A program made the translations under genes and the position numbers. Shown in pieces: positions 23,482 to 33,647 of a stretch of DNA of 64,000 nt (position 1 is its first letter; each line of letters begins with the position of its first letter). Origin of the DNA: Steromphala cineraria (lineage: Eukaryota; Mollusca; Gastropoda; Trochida; Trochidae); contig OU744723.1 in NCBI GenBank assembly GCA_916613615.1, positions 69,087,226 to 69,151,225 of the forward strand. The letters run 5' to 3'. The notes beneath the pieces are model-generated. The model did no database searches, was not told the DNA's origin, and saw only the letters and a list, made by a program, of their open reading frames with translations.

Positions 23482-24540
23482 ACCACACCTCATATGGATA
23501 CAGGTGAACCTACCAAGTTCTTGTTGTGTTTCTCATGGACCTTCCAAATTATTTTCTCTTTAAGAGACTAACTACAACACAACAAGATATGTTAAAGCTT
23601 GTGTAATTACCTTAAAAGAAATAAGAAACTCACCCTCATGTCCTGCTCGATCCACCCACTCAACTGTGTGATATCACTATCTGTTTGTTATCCTGTGACT
23701 TAGGAGCTATCACGTGATCACACTGACTATTGTATCCAGTCAACCTACCTAGTATCGTATATCACTTCGAACAGAGTATGTTTCTTTGGGAATAGAAATA
23801 TTTGCTGAAGGAAATATGCGTTAAAGTTTAGCAAATATTTGTGTTGTATATCTTGCCTTGTATATTGTTGATCACATTGAGAATATAATGTTTCAATTTG
23901 AAATGGAAATATATGGCTTTAAGAATTAAGCATTATCAATGTTTTGCAAATACCGGACTTGTGTTATATAACTTGCCTTGTATATCGTTGATAATATGGA
24001 AAAGAGGATGTTTAAAAGTGCATGGGAATCATACGATCAAATGGATAAGCAATGTAGACTACTAGCAAACATCTGTTTGCTTAAATACACAACTTGCTCT
24101 CCCTACATAGCATTGAGTATTATTGCATGATAACAGTGGAGACATCCTCTGATTAAACTCTTTATCTTGCTTTGTTATTTGATGTCACACATGTTTGCTT
24201 CTATATATTATACTTTGTTATAAATAACATTGCCTTTTCCATATTTTTGTAAATCATTGAGATTCAATATGTATTATCTAACTCCTTTACTTTATTATGC
24301 AGCATGTGAATCATGTTTCAGTGATCAGGTCATGCGTCAATATTTTCATGTAAAAACAATAATTCCTTTTTAAGAATGAAATTGTGGACCGATTTTACCG
24401 AGAGGCGGGAGGTATGATTATTGAAATCGTTTAGTACATTATCAGGAATTATAAACCTCTGGTGACGTCATCCCTTGGTTTAACAGCTTGCCATAACCTG
24501 GATGTAAGACCCGGACGACATCAAGTTAGGTCTATCTCTG
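23482..24540. other. Flank of gypsy, fourth CACACCTCATATGGATAC block
   Basis: 23482-23690 is a near copy of 14446-14656. Later sequence (23800-24010) contains two related blocks around TTAGCAAATATTTGTGTTGTATATCTTGCCTTGTATATTG-like sequence. No gene recognised. Confidence 0.5.
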
Positions 24541-24558
24541 AAAGAAAGACCTCATTTG

Positions 24559-24614
24559 AGGTTTATCTGTGATAGAAAGACCTGATTTGAGGTCTTTCTA
24601 TCACAGATAGACCT
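24559..24614. repeat. Strong hairpin
   Basis: Arms of 25 bases at 24559-24583 and 24590-24614 (AGGTTTATCTGTGATAGAAA and its complement) with a six-base loop and one mismatch. Neighbouring AGGTCT-type blocks make it likely the core of a small foldback element. Confidence 0.7.
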
Positions 24615-24747
24615 CCTAATAGGTCTCCAAGTCAGATAGACTTTCCTGATGATGGAATGAACTTGGAATAATTTTTCAGACTTACAAAGCAATTGTCAAC
24701 AAACAACAATTGATATCGAAAATTTTCAAAGTTAAAAACTTTCAAGT

Positions 24748-24822
24748 TGTGACGGCTCGATTCGAACCTGTAACCCTTCGCTCACTAGAGCAACGCCTTA
24801 GAACGCTCGGCTACAGAGACAG
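24748..24822 (-). repeat. tRNA-like sequence (SINE head or tRNA pseudogene)
   Basis: On the minus strand GTAGCCGAGCG (box A-like) is followed by TCTAAGGCGTTG and by the box B AGGTTCGAATC. The spacing resembles a Leu/Ser-type tRNA, but the T-stem and acceptor stem do not pair well and no CCA-ready 3' end is visible. I therefore call it a tRNA-derived SINE or pseudogene, not a working tRNA. Confidence 0.55.
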
Positions 24823-25269
24823 ACATGATGATTGGAGTTGAATTACTCTATTTATAGTCATACCTTCTTTGCCTCGATATAACGCAACCGAGGGTGACAT
24901 ACCCTTAATAAAAACAGGATTTGGGAATCAGAAATTATAAAGTGTAAACTTTGACATTTGACGTTTATAAATAGGAAGTAAACACTTTTATTATATGATT
25001 GAGGGTGAGATACTCTGTTCTATCAGTGAAATAAACCCTCTATCTGGCTACAGTGGCGATAACCTTTATCGTCACTCTACTGAGTGGTGATAAACTTTAT
25101 CACCACTCGAGTGACGTCAAGACTTTGACGTCATGTAACAATGGTCTGACGTCATGAATTCTCATATGACGTCACACTGTTACCGCGGTGGCGGGCTCTT
25201 CCAAGCGGCCGCTCAACATGAAATTGGCCTTTTTTGACGTAATTAGAAGGATTTAATCATATAATAAAT

Positions 25270-25432
25270 AGAATATCTGTAAATTTCTTGACAAATACCA
25301 TGTTTATCTCATCTCGTGAGGTAGACAAGTTAAATATTTTCACTCGTGGCTGCGCCACTCGTGAAAATATAAACTTTCTACCTCACTCGATGAGATAAAC
25401 ATGGTATTAGTCAAGAAAAGACAGATATCCTC
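25270..25432. mobile_element. Foldback MITE with ~75-bp arms
   Basis: AGAATATCTGT...CTCGTGG and its complement flank a short centre at about 25350. The arms contain TTGAC(A/T)AATACCATGTTTATCTC. Parts of the same arm occur at 8465-8600, 35150-35290, 48879-48902 and 59682-59716, so it is a dispersed family, also making up the 3' flank of both TRIM genes. Confidence 0.75.
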
Positions 25433-25921
25433 TATTTACTTTTAAAATGGCCTAAACGGAGGGATTAAGCTCTTTGGGTGTCCGAATCGCAAACGCGTAA
25501 ATTTTAATATTTGAGTAAGAAATAAGTCGTCATCTGACTCCATTTTAGACCGATTCGTCTTCTCACGATTCAGCTCACTGCTGCAGTCACACCGCGATAA
25601 CATCTGCTTTTAAGCACAAGTGTCACGAAATGCACGGGCACAATGTCACGTGATCGGCTGCGTCGCCTGATGATGACACTAATATTTTCTGTCAACTTTT
25701 TGTTTGTAAAGTTAAATGAAAATATTTTTTTCAGCTTTTGATTACTTAACACATAACTAAAATTCGTTTTTAAAACGATTGTTATTAATGGTTTCCAAAT
25801 CCTGTCACAAACCTATGAAGTCATTTGGACCACTTCATTTTCATAGAGGGGTGTGAGTATGTTTGAACTGCTATATTTTTGTTTTATTTTTTAAATGCAA
25901 TCTTCCCTCAGTACAAAAGCC
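25433..25921. other. Intergenic DNA, no gene seen
   Basis: Nothing with coding or repeat structure is recognised. The short minus-strand frame at 25570-25752 lacks any motif. Confidence 0.45.
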
Positions 25922-26083
25922 GGTTAAGGTACTCAGACTCGGTCTTGGTGCCAGTAGATAGACCGCAGGGGGAGTCGGGTAGGACAGATAGACCTTGGCC
26001 TTCGGCCGCGGTCTATCTGTCCTACCCGACTCCCCCTGCGGTCTATCTACAGGCACCAAGACCTCGTCTTCGTACCTTAACCT
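25922..26083. mobile_element. GC-rich foldback MITE
   Basis: Arms of about 70 bases, starting GGTTAAGGTAC and returning as GTACCTTAACC, meet around the centre TTGGCCTTCGGCCGC. The arms are nearly perfect and much more GC-rich than the surroundings. This explains why both strands show similar open frames here; neither is a gene. Confidence 0.8.
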
Positions 26084-26286
26084 TTACATATATATTCCAA
26101 ATCTTTACTCCAAATGTTTTCTCAGCAAATAAATCATCTCTGTCATGATACTGCCGACAAGCAGATGTCCATTCCTGGAATTCAAATCAGCTAACCACAC
26201 GCTGGCCTATGATCTCTCCTTCCCTTCTGGTCACTTAATTTGGTCATCGCTTGTACAACATGCATGTGGAAGTAATAGTTATTAGC

Positions 26287-26372
26287 ATAGTTATCAATTT
26301 GTATCTGGAGATGCAAGGACAGTTTGTCCATGAGGCCTGTCCGAGCATTCCCCAATACAAATTGATAACTAT
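26287..26372. repeat. 18-bp inverted repeat
   Basis: ATAGTTATCAATTTGTAT at 26287-26304 is repeated exactly as its complement at 26355-26372, with a 50-base loop. A small MITE or stem-loop. Confidence 0.7.
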
Positions 26373-27640
26373 ACTAACAACTCACTTACATATCACTTGG
26401 ACCAAGTAAACAAAGAAGCTCAAAATTAAAGATGTTTATTTTCACAACCCTACACTGGACCCCTTTAAAAAAATCTGCGTCAAGTTTGTATGTGCCACCT
26501 GATCCTTCGAAGCATGCAGAATAACGGGTATCATGCACGAGACACTAAGTGAATGTTCTGAACACGTGCACGTTGTTCAGTGCGTGAACATACAAGTCGT
26601 CCAATTGGTTTTGACTAAATTGGAGGTCTTATGTGTGCTCTCTTACGACAGTGAAATTACGATCATTGGTTCTCAAACGATTGAACTCGTTTGGATTTTC
26701 AACATTTAGGTAATCATAACATTCCTGAAATTTTAAAAATCTTTCTTGTTAAAGTATTTGTTTGAAATATATAATATTAGATAATGTTGTATTTATTGTA
26801 ACTGTAAATTGTTTGCGGTAATTTGCATCAACACTGACAACAGGTAATCTATGTATTTTTGATGGTGTTATTGCAATTCTAAGTGCAATTTTGCGAACTA
26901 AGTGTGATGATTAAAATATGTGTTTGCCAAAAGTATCAATGAATAAAATTAGGTCATTATTAATGTTTGTTCTTACCCAAGCGGGCGAGGATATCCGGGT
27001 ATTAAAGTTTGCATAATGGTCATGGGAATTAAAGTTTTTCTAAAAATAACTCGCATTTTGATTGGTTGACGGAACTTTTTTTGCATCCATTCATGATTGG
27101 CATGGATCTTCAATTGAAGTTGATAGATATAGATGAAAAATGTTATACTTAAATTGCGAAAGTCACACATTACTAAAACATTTTTAATGGGAAATCAAGA
27201 CCTTCTGATGTTTTCTAAGACATTCTATACAGGCTATTTTTATCGAAATATAAGAAAACCAGTGCTTCAATGATATGGGGCAATCTGCCATTTAACCATA
27301 CCAAGTTTCTAAAATTTGCATTAGTGACAGGTTTTCCAAAAAGGGCGCGGTGGACGAGCCAGCAAAAGGGCCAGGCTAGCAAGCCTGACGTGCTGTGTTC
27401 GCGCACTGCCAATGACCGGTTGTAAAAACTTTGACAACATTATGGTCATGTTAACATTAAAAAAGTTGTAAAGTGTACTAGAATTATTAATTTATAGTTA
27501 CCTCATAATTAATCGAGTAGTCTTTTGCTAGTTTTGTAACATTTAAGAGAGCTGTGCTCCCAAACATTTGTTAAACTTCTCAATTCACGAGTAGATTAAG
27601 CATATATCAGCAAACTTGTCAATCCAGCTATTTCAAGCCT
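26373..27640. other. Intergenic DNA, no gene seen
   Basis: AT-rich sequence with no convincing frame. It forms the left flank of the DIRS element. Confidence 0.45.
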
Positions 27641-27799
27641 ATTATTTAACGTACTATACCGTCTCCGACTCACCGTAGCCCATTGATTGCCAATCAATTA
27701 TCTCTCGACCCATAACACAGAAAAAACAATACGGGAGTTACCTGCACATCCCCGCCGCGCCACCTATGGTCACGTGACCAAAACCTCATTCCAACTTCC
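27641..27799 (+). repeat. DIRS left inverted terminal repeat
   Basis: Begins ATTATTTAACG and ends near CCTCATTCCAAC. From about 27680 it is the reverse complement of 33648-33770, with almost no mismatch (for example GGTCACGTGACC and GATTGCCAATC). The outer 40 bases differ from the right repeat but are complemented in the internal region at 33484-33522. Confidence 0.9.
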
Positions 27800-28182
27800 T
27801 GTCGCTCAGTGAACGGTCGTGTTTCTGAGCGCTCTCGAAGTTATATTGCCTTGGATTGTATTAAAGTATACTCCTTTTTTCTCTCGTTCCCTTTACTTGG
27901 GGGTAGGGTTCTTTCTCCTATCTCCTGGTTTGGTTTCCAATTGTGTAATTGGAATTTAGACTGGTTGCCTGTGTATCAGGCAGGCTAGTCAGTGTCGCGC
28001 TACCCTGCTTGGGTCGCGCTGCTCGTGTTGCACGTGCTTGCTCGTGCGTCTCGGCTTGTAGGTCTCGCCTACGGGTACCTGACCTTTGACCCCGCGGTTG
28101 GTGCGTGGGACGTGTGCAGGCAGCGTGCGGCTTGCCGTCCGCTCCTCGGGGGTTCGTCCTTGCTCCGCTTGGTTCACCGGGC

Positions 28183-28475
28183 GAGTGACGGACTGGAGTG
28201 GAGGGTCCACCCTTCGTCGGTGGTCCACCCTTCGTTCGCTGCGCGGTTGCTTCACTTCGCTCCGCTCTGGTTCACCTGGCGAGTGACGGACTGGAGTGAA
28301 GGGTCCACCCTTCGTTCGGTGGTCCACCCTTCGTTCGGTACGCGGTTGCTTCGCTTCGCTCCGTCTTGGTTCACCTGGCGGGTGTCGGACCTGGGTGACT
28401 GGTTCGTTCTTCACCCTCGTCGCGGGTGATTCACTTCACTCCTCCTCGGTCCGTCGGGCGAGTGACGGACGTGAG
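28183..28475 (+). repeat. GC-rich tandem repeats in the DIRS leader
   Basis: A unit of 98 bases starting GAGTGACGGACTGGAGTG recurs at 28183 and 28281, and a worn third start appears at 28460. Each contains doubled GGTCCACCCTTCGT. This lies in the untranslated leader before gag. Open frames on both strands here are repeat artefacts. Confidence 0.65.
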
Positions 28476-28525
28476 TGTCGGGCCGGTTCGGTTCACTTGT
28501 GACGGGAACCAGGGTATCGTCAGCG

Positions 28526-30268
28526 ATGTACCCTGGCTTCTGTGGACGTTGTGGACTTCGGAAGTCGGGGACCCATGATCCCCACTCCCTCTGTCGCGCT
28601 TGTACTTCCACCTGTTCTTGGCAGGACAGGTGTGAGGAATGTGAATCTCTCACTTCGGAACAATTTAGAGCGTACCTTCGAGCTCTAAGGAGAAGTGAGA
28701 GGGACGCTGTAACGTCCAAGCGTAGGGTGCGGACTGCCGGGAACCCTTCGGCTTCGTCCACCATCACCTCCCCCACGGACGGGTTGATAATTTCGGAGGA
28801 TACGAGGGAGTTTGAGACGGAAGGTCTGGTTTCAGATTCGGACAGGGGCGTACATGGGGGTAGGGATGGGAGCCCTTCCCCTCCCCCTACCCCTCGTCCC
28901 TCCGCTCTTCACCGTTCCTCTTCGGTGTCCTCCGTTCCCTCCCGAGTGTCGCCCGTTCGGATGCGGAGGAAGTCCAAAAAGAAGAAGAAGAAGTCAGAGG
29001 AGCGTGCACCCTTCGACCAGGCTGCCTTCTCCGCGAAGCTGCTTGCGTCGGTGAAGGATATGGTTTCGGGGATGTTGGACGCCAGGGGAACCGTTCCCCC
29101 CGATAATGTACGTCGGGAGGTGTCCCCCCCACCCGTGGATAGGTCCACCCAGGACTCCCCTCCTCAACGCACTGGGCGTAGGGTCACTCTCCTTTCCCCG
29201 GAGGTGTCCCCCAGTGACACGTCGAACCCCGCCCTGTCACCTCATTCGGACCAACAGTTCGTGGATACGACGGACCCCCCCTTCATTCCTATCACCGAGA
29301 GTGGGGGCGGGAATGCATCGGGTTCGGATGCGACTGATAAGATGGATGCGGTGGCGGAGTGGGCGGGGCTTGTCTTGCGGGAGGTGGACGATTCCCCGTC
29401 ATCGACCAAGCGGGCTCGTCTTGAATCCTTCTGCGAGGATGAAGCCCCCCGCTCCGCGAGACAGGTCTTCCCCCCCCATCGGCTGTTTGACACGGCGGGG
29501 AAGGATTTCGGCTCGGCGATTTCGGCCGCCGCACCGGGGAGACTCATTCCTCCACTTGTGCTGACGGACCGTCAGCGGTCAACCCTTCCGGTGGCGGACC
29601 CACCGATTCCACTTAACCCTCCCACTTTGGATGAGGACATCAGGCGGGTGGCCGCACCCTCCGCGGCTCACCTCGTGTCGGATGCCCATCTTGTCCACCT
29701 GGACAAGGAGGCCAGGTCCATCCTGGGGACGGTGAACTCTGTCGCCCATGCCTGTCAGGCAATGACAGCCTTCGCAAGGGAGGCGGAGATGGACAAGGGG
29801 GCCCCAGCTCTCTACCGTGCGTTCGGCTCCGTGGCGGGAGGTTTAGCGCAGGTGATGTTGAGTGCAGGACGCATCTCGGCGGGGGTCACCAACTTGCGTA
29901 GGGACGGGTTCCTCGGACGGACCAACCTCCCCGTCGGGATACGGAGCAATCTCCGTGGAGTGTCGGGGTCAGCCCACACCTTGTTTGCCGGGGCGATACC
30001 GGAAGCCCTCCGACAGCGTCACGAATTCCAGCAGCAGGACCTGACTAACAGGCTCGCGGTAGAGCGGAGGCAGGGGTTCACCACACCTAAGAAGGGGAGA
30101 CCTACGTACAAAGCCCCACCCCCCAGTACGGGGGGGGTGTCGTTTCGGTTCGGGGGTCGGGGAGGAAGAGACTCGGGCAATGTCTCCGGCCCCTCACCAG
30201 GCAAACGTACCTCTCAGAAGAAATGGCCCAAGCGGGGGAAAGGTCCCTTCACCCCGAGGAAACAGTGA
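28526..30268 (+). CDS. DIRS gag-like ORF1
   Basis: The frame is open from 28475; I prefer the methionine at 28526, which directly precedes a cysteine cluster (CGRC...HSLCRAC...C...CEEC). The cluster resembles the zinc-binding N-terminus of DIRS gag-like proteins. The middle is acidic and rich in Ser/Pro, with a KKKKKK-type basic patch near residue 148. The C-terminus is Gly/Arg/Lys-rich, as in nucleic-acid-binding Gag tails. About 580 residues. It overlaps the start of the RT frame by some 90 bases, so frame change or reinitiation would be needed to translate RT. Function as Gag is inferred from position and composition. Confidence 0.8.
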   Translation: MYPGFCGRCGLRKSGTHDPHSLCRACTSTCSWQDRCEECESLTSEQFRAYLRALRRSERDAVTSKRRVRTAGNPSASSTITSPTDGLIISEDTREFETEGLVSDSDRGVHGGRDGSPSPPPTPRPSALHRSSSVSSVPSRVSPVRMRRKSKKKKKKSEERAPFDQAAFSAKLLASVKDMVSGMLDARGTVPPDNVRREVSPPPVDRSTQDSPPQRTGRRVTLLSPEVSPSDTSNPALSPHSDQQFVDTTDPPFIPITESGGGNASGSDATDKMDAVAEWAGLVLREVDDSPSSTKRARLESFCEDEAPRSARQVFPPHRLFDTAGKDFGSAISAAAPGRLIPPLVLTDRQRSTLPVADPPIPLNPPTLDEDIRRVAAPSAAHLVSDAHLVHLDKEARSILGTVNSVAHACQAMTAFAREAEMDKGAPALYRAFGSVAGGLAQVMLSAGRISAGVTNLRRDGFLGRTNLPVGIRSNLRGVSGSAHTLFAGAIPEALRQRHEFQQQDLTNRLAVERRQGFTTPKKGRPTYKAPPPSTGGVSFRFGGRGGRDSGNVSGPSPGKRTSQKKWPKRGKGPFTPRKQ

Positions 30269-32210
30269 CACGTGGCGTCCGCCCCTGCTCCCCCCACCTA
30301 CGATTTCTCACTGGGATGGCCCTGTCGGAGGGCGTCTCAGCCAGTTCGCAGCGAACTGGAGGCAACTAGGATTGGATCCCTTTGTGTGTCGGATTCTGGA
30401 GCGGGGGTTTCAGATACCAGTCTCGTCTCCCCCTCCGCTCACCTGCTCTCCAACGGAGCGTCCACTGGCAGCCGACAAGCTTGCCCTCACGTTGGAGCAG
30501 GTGGAGATTCTCATCTCCAAGGAGGCGGTGGAGGAAATCCCGCTCCAGGATCTCTCCCCCGGGTTCTACTCACCCGTGTTCGTTCGGCCCAAGAGAGACT
30601 CGGGAAAATGGCGGCTCATTCACGATATGTCGGTGTTCAACCGCTCCTACCTCGTACGGCCGCCATATTTTCGTCTCTTGACTGTGTCGTCAGTAATGCT
30701 ATTACTGGAGCAATCGGACTGGATGATATCCCTAGATCTTCAGGATGCGTACTTGCACATTCCCATCTTCCGGGAACACCGCAAGTTCCTCCGGTTCGTC
30801 CTGGGGGGGCGCCACTTTCAGTGGAACGTGCTCCCGTTCGGGATATCATCCGCTCCGTGGCTTTTCACCAGAGTGACCCAACCAGTGGTCCACTTCCTTC
30901 ACCATCACGACGTACAGTTCGCCATGTACCTGGACGACGGGTTCAGTCACCACCACTCCCCCACAATCCTCGCGGAGCAGCGGGATTTCGTGATCGGCCT
31001 GTTCAGGAGGCTGGGGTGGCTGGTAAACCTGGACAAGTCGGACTTACAGCCAACCAACGTGCTCACCTTCCTGGGCGCCAGACTGGATACAGTTCGTTAC
31101 AGGGCCTTCGTTCCCAAGGAGCGGATGGCCAGGATAGACAGCCTATTAGATCGGGGACTCAAGGGTCCGCTTCTGCTCCGACAGTGGCAGCGGATCCTAG
31201 GGTTACTCACATCAGCTCAGGACCTCACCGCGAGGGGACGGCTGGAGCTGAGACCCCTCCAGGTTTTTATCAACCCGCACGTCAGGGAGGAAGTGTGCAG
31301 ACACGTGTTTCCACTTCCCCAGAGGCTAGTCCCCCACTTAGCGTGGTGGACAGTGGAGGCGAACGTGTTCTCGGGTGTTCCACTCAGACCTCCCGTGCCG
31401 ACCGAGCACCTCTTCGTGGACGCTTCCACGCAGGGGTGGGGGGCCCACCTGGGAACGGAACAGACGGCGGGGCTCTGGTCGTTGGCCCAGCGTTCGTGCC
31501 ACATCAACGAGCTGGAAATGGAAGCCATCAGGCTGGCGATCTGTCATTGGTCCGCTCGGCTGTGGGGTCAAGTGCTACTCGTGCACACGGACAGCTCAAC
31601 AGCGGCCTGGGGGATAAACAAGCAAGGCTCGACCAGGGCAGTCGGCATCCTCAGGCTAGCACTGGACCTCTTCCGCGTGACGGACGGGCTGCACATGTCG
31701 GTTCGCGCGGTGCACATTCCGGGGGTGAAGAATGTGCTGGCGGACGCCCTCTCCAGGCCGGACAAACCGCCGTCCACGGAGTGGAAACTCCTCCCCCGGG
31801 CGTTTCAACAAGTGTGCCAGCACTTCGGGAGGCCGCACATAGACCTGTTTGCGACCCGGCTGAACCACCAGCTGCCGGTCTACGTCTCCCCAGTTCCCGA
31901 CCCCGGGGCGTGGGGCCTAGACGCTCTGTCATTCGAGTGGGAGGGGATGGACGCCTACGCTTTTCCTCCCCCGAGTATTCTCACTCAAGTTGTGGCGAAG
32001 ATCAAGGCCACTCGGACGATCAGGCTCATCCTGATAGCTCCCCTCTGGCCAGCGAGGCAGTGGTTCGTACCTCTCCGGAGGATGTGTCTGGAGGACCCAA
32101 TCCCCATTCCTCTCAGGTGGAATCTCTTAGTGAGCGAGCCAAGCGGGCGGGTGCACGAGAACCCGCAAGCACTGGATCTTCACGCTTGGCTTGTCTCCAA
32201 AAGGGGCTGA
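30180..32210 (+). CDS. DIRS reverse transcriptase, RNase H and methyltransferase-like ORF
   Basis: The frame runs 676 codons. RT blocks are clear: WRLIHDMSVFN, MISLDLQDAYLHIP, NVLPFGISSAPWLF and the intact catalytic MYLDDGF near residue 247. RNase H follows (LFVDASTQGW, EMEAIRLA, VHTDSSTAAW) and then VLADALSRP. The last 130 residues (IDLFATRLN, DALSFEW, YAFPPPS, APLWPARQWF) match the Dam-like methyltransferase region known from DIRS elements; its activity is not established here. The true start may be later than 30180. Over most of its length a second frame (30272-33280) is also open. Confidence 0.9.
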   Translation: MSPAPHQANVPLRRNGPSGGKVPSPRGNSDTWRPPLLPPPTISHWDGPVGGRLSQFAANWRQLGLDPFVCRILERGFQIPVSSPPPLTCSPTERPLAADKLALTLEQVEILISKEAVEEIPLQDLSPGFYSPVFVRPKRDSGKWRLIHDMSVFNRSYLVRPPYFRLLTVSSVMLLLEQSDWMISLDLQDAYLHIPIFREHRKFLRFVLGGRHFQWNVLPFGISSAPWLFTRVTQPVVHFLHHHDVQFAMYLDDGFSHHHSPTILAEQRDFVIGLFRRLGWLVNLDKSDLQPTNVLTFLGARLDTVRYRAFVPKERMARIDSLLDRGLKGPLLLRQWQRILGLLTSAQDLTARGRLELRPLQVFINPHVREEVCRHVFPLPQRLVPHLAWWTVEANVFSGVPLRPPVPTEHLFVDASTQGWGAHLGTEQTAGLWSLAQRSCHINELEMEAIRLAICHWSARLWGQVLLVHTDSSTAAWGINKQGSTRAVGILRLALDLFRVTDGLHMSVRAVHIPGVKNVLADALSRPDKPPSTEWKLLPRAFQQVCQHFGRPHIDLFATRLNHQLPVYVSPVPDPGAWGLDALSFEWEGMDAYAFPPPSILTQVVAKIKATRTIRLILIAPLWPARQWFVPLRRMCLEDPIPIPLRWNLLVSEPSGRVHENPQALDLHAWLVSKRG

Positions 32211-33280
32211 AAGGGGCGGGCTTCTCTGAGAAAGTCGCAGCCGCGGTTTCCTCCGCCCAGCGGGTCTCCACTCGCAAGCTGTATGATGTACAGTGGGGAT
32301 CATTTGCTTCGTTTCGTTTGGACAAGGGATGGGACGTCCAGGTAGCAACTGTTCCTCAGGTGGCGGAGTATCTAGTGTATCTCCGGGAGGAGAGGGGACT
32401 TAAAGCCTCCTCTATTAACACCCACCTAGCGGCGATCATGTCGGTTTTACGCAAGCGGGACCCCTCTGTGGACATCTCCGTCCTCAAGGAAGTGGTCAGA
32501 ACCTACCGTCAGGAGGACGGACGGCTCAGACCCAGGCCTCCCGAATGGGACTTAGCGATCGTTCTGGAACACTTATGTTCAGACTTCTACGAGCCCCTGA
32601 CGGAGACCATCATTCTCCGACTGACGGTCAAGACTGCCTTCCTGGTGGCGATGGCTTCGGCCGCAAGGGTCTCGGAGTTACATGCGCTGCAGGCCGATTT
32701 GCTCCGCTTTGAAGCGACGGATGGTGGTAAGGCCACGCTGGGTCTTGCTCCCGACTTTGTGTGCAAGAACCAAGGGTCGGACGAACGGGGCAGGGTTTTC
32801 CACATTCCCGCCCTCTCAGGTTCGGTCTCCCCCATGGACGAAGAGAGCAGACTCCTTTGTCCGGTTCGAGCGCTTCGGGTGTATGCTGAGCGCACGCGGT
32901 CCCTCAGGCAGGGGAGGAGGAGGCTGTTTCTGCCTCATTCCCAGCGTAGCACGAAGGAGATAGACAAACGCCTCTTGGGGGTCTATCTGCGGTCTGCTAT
33001 CCTAGACGCCTACAAGGCCAAGGATCTAGCACCGCCGGCTCGTACTAACCCGCATGAGATCAGGGCGATCTCAGCCACAATGGCTTTTCACAGCAACATC
33101 GCCGTAGCGGACATCATGTCGGGCTGTTTTTGGAAGTCCGGCATGGTTTTCGCTAACCACTACCTCCGAGACTTGTCCACGGAAGACCTCGCGGGTGTTG
33201 CCAGGCTGGGGCCTCAGGTGTTCGCTCAGCATCGCACGGCGGGTTCTGCTTTCCCCAGGGGGGTCACAGCTCAACGTTAG
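32090..33280 (+). CDS. DIRS tyrosine recombinase ORF
   Basis: The recombinase occupies the last ~395 codons of a 1002-codon frame that opens at 30272; the first 600 codons overlap the RT gene out of phase and look like a by-product of high GC. The N-terminal helical domain (STRKLYDVQWGSFASFR, SINTHLAAIMSVLRK) is followed by the catalytic residues: Arg in ASAARVSEL (about 32668), the HEIR box (about 33052-33063), the FWKSG segment, and the probable nucleophile Tyr in NHYLRD (about 33160). Such enzymes integrate the circular DNA copy without a target duplication. Stop at 33278-33280. Confidence 0.9.
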   Translation, partial: GGPNPHSSQVESLSERAKRAGAREPASTGSSRLACLQKGLKGAGFSEKVAAAVSSAQRVSTRKLYDVQWGSFASFRLDKGWDVQVATVPQVAEYLVYLREERGLKASSINTHLAAIMSVLRKRDPSVDISVLKEVVRTYRQEDGRLRPRPPEWDLAIVLEHLCSDFYEPLTETIILRLTVKTAFLVAMASAARVSELHALQADLLRFEATDGGKATLGLAPDFVCKNQGSDERGRVFHIPALSGSVSPMDEESRLLCPVRALRVYAERTRSLRQGRRRLFLPHSQRSTKEIDKRLLGVYLRSAILDAYKAKDLAPPARTNPHEIRAISATMAFHSNIAVADIMSGCFWKSGMVFANHYLRDLSTEDLAGVARLGPQVFAQHRTAGSAFPRGVTAQR

Positions 33281-33483
33281 GGCTTATTTTGCTTTTTTGT
33301 TGTTTGCTCAATAAACTTCGCATCGCACCTCCGTGTCTCGTTGGGTTCTTCTTTCGGTTCGGGGTGGGCTCCTTCCTTAGCGGGGGTCCTGGACTCCCAC
33401 CCCTAGCCATACGGAAGTAAGGGGAAGTACCTGCGCTCCTGCCGCCTCGCTCTCGCAGCCCTCCACCCTCTGTGGTAGTCGGG
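33281..33483 (+). other. DIRS 3' untranslated part
   Basis: GC-rich non-coding sequence with an AATAAA at about 33309-33314, a candidate polyadenylation signal directly after the recombinase stop. Confidence 0.55.
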
Positions 33484-33574
33484 GCTACGGTGAGTCGGAG
33501 ACGGTATAGTACGTTAAATAATAGTACGTTTTTGAGTAAACGTCATTATTTGTACTTACCGTCGACGACTCACC
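33484..33574 (+). repeat. DIRS internal complementary region
   Basis: The first part (GCTACGGTGAGTCGG...TTAAATAAT) is the reverse complement of the left outer end at 27641-27680. The second part (AGTACGTTTTTGAG...GACTCACC) is the reverse complement of the right outer end at about 33766-33819. Together they reproduce the joined termini of the circular form, the template known to restore DIRS ends during replication. Confidence 0.9.
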
Positions 33575-33647
33575 AATCATTATTTTCCCACCCTTGCCTC
33601 CCCTCCTGCGAGTAGGTTCGCTCTAGCGTTCACGAGCTCCAGGTAGG

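Noticed and set aside
24748..24822. Functional tRNA gene
   Set aside because: Box A and box B are good but the acceptor and T stems do not pair convincingly; SINE or pseudogene is more likely.
27989..28414. Overlapping open frames on both strands of about 140 residues
   Set aside because: They lie in GC-rich tandem repeats of the DIRS leader, are open in several frames at once and lack any protein motif.
30272..32080. First 600 codons of the 1002-codon frame as a separate protein
   Set aside because: It overlaps the well-supported RT/RNase H gene out of phase and has low-complexity Gly/Arg/Pro composition; reported only as a finding.
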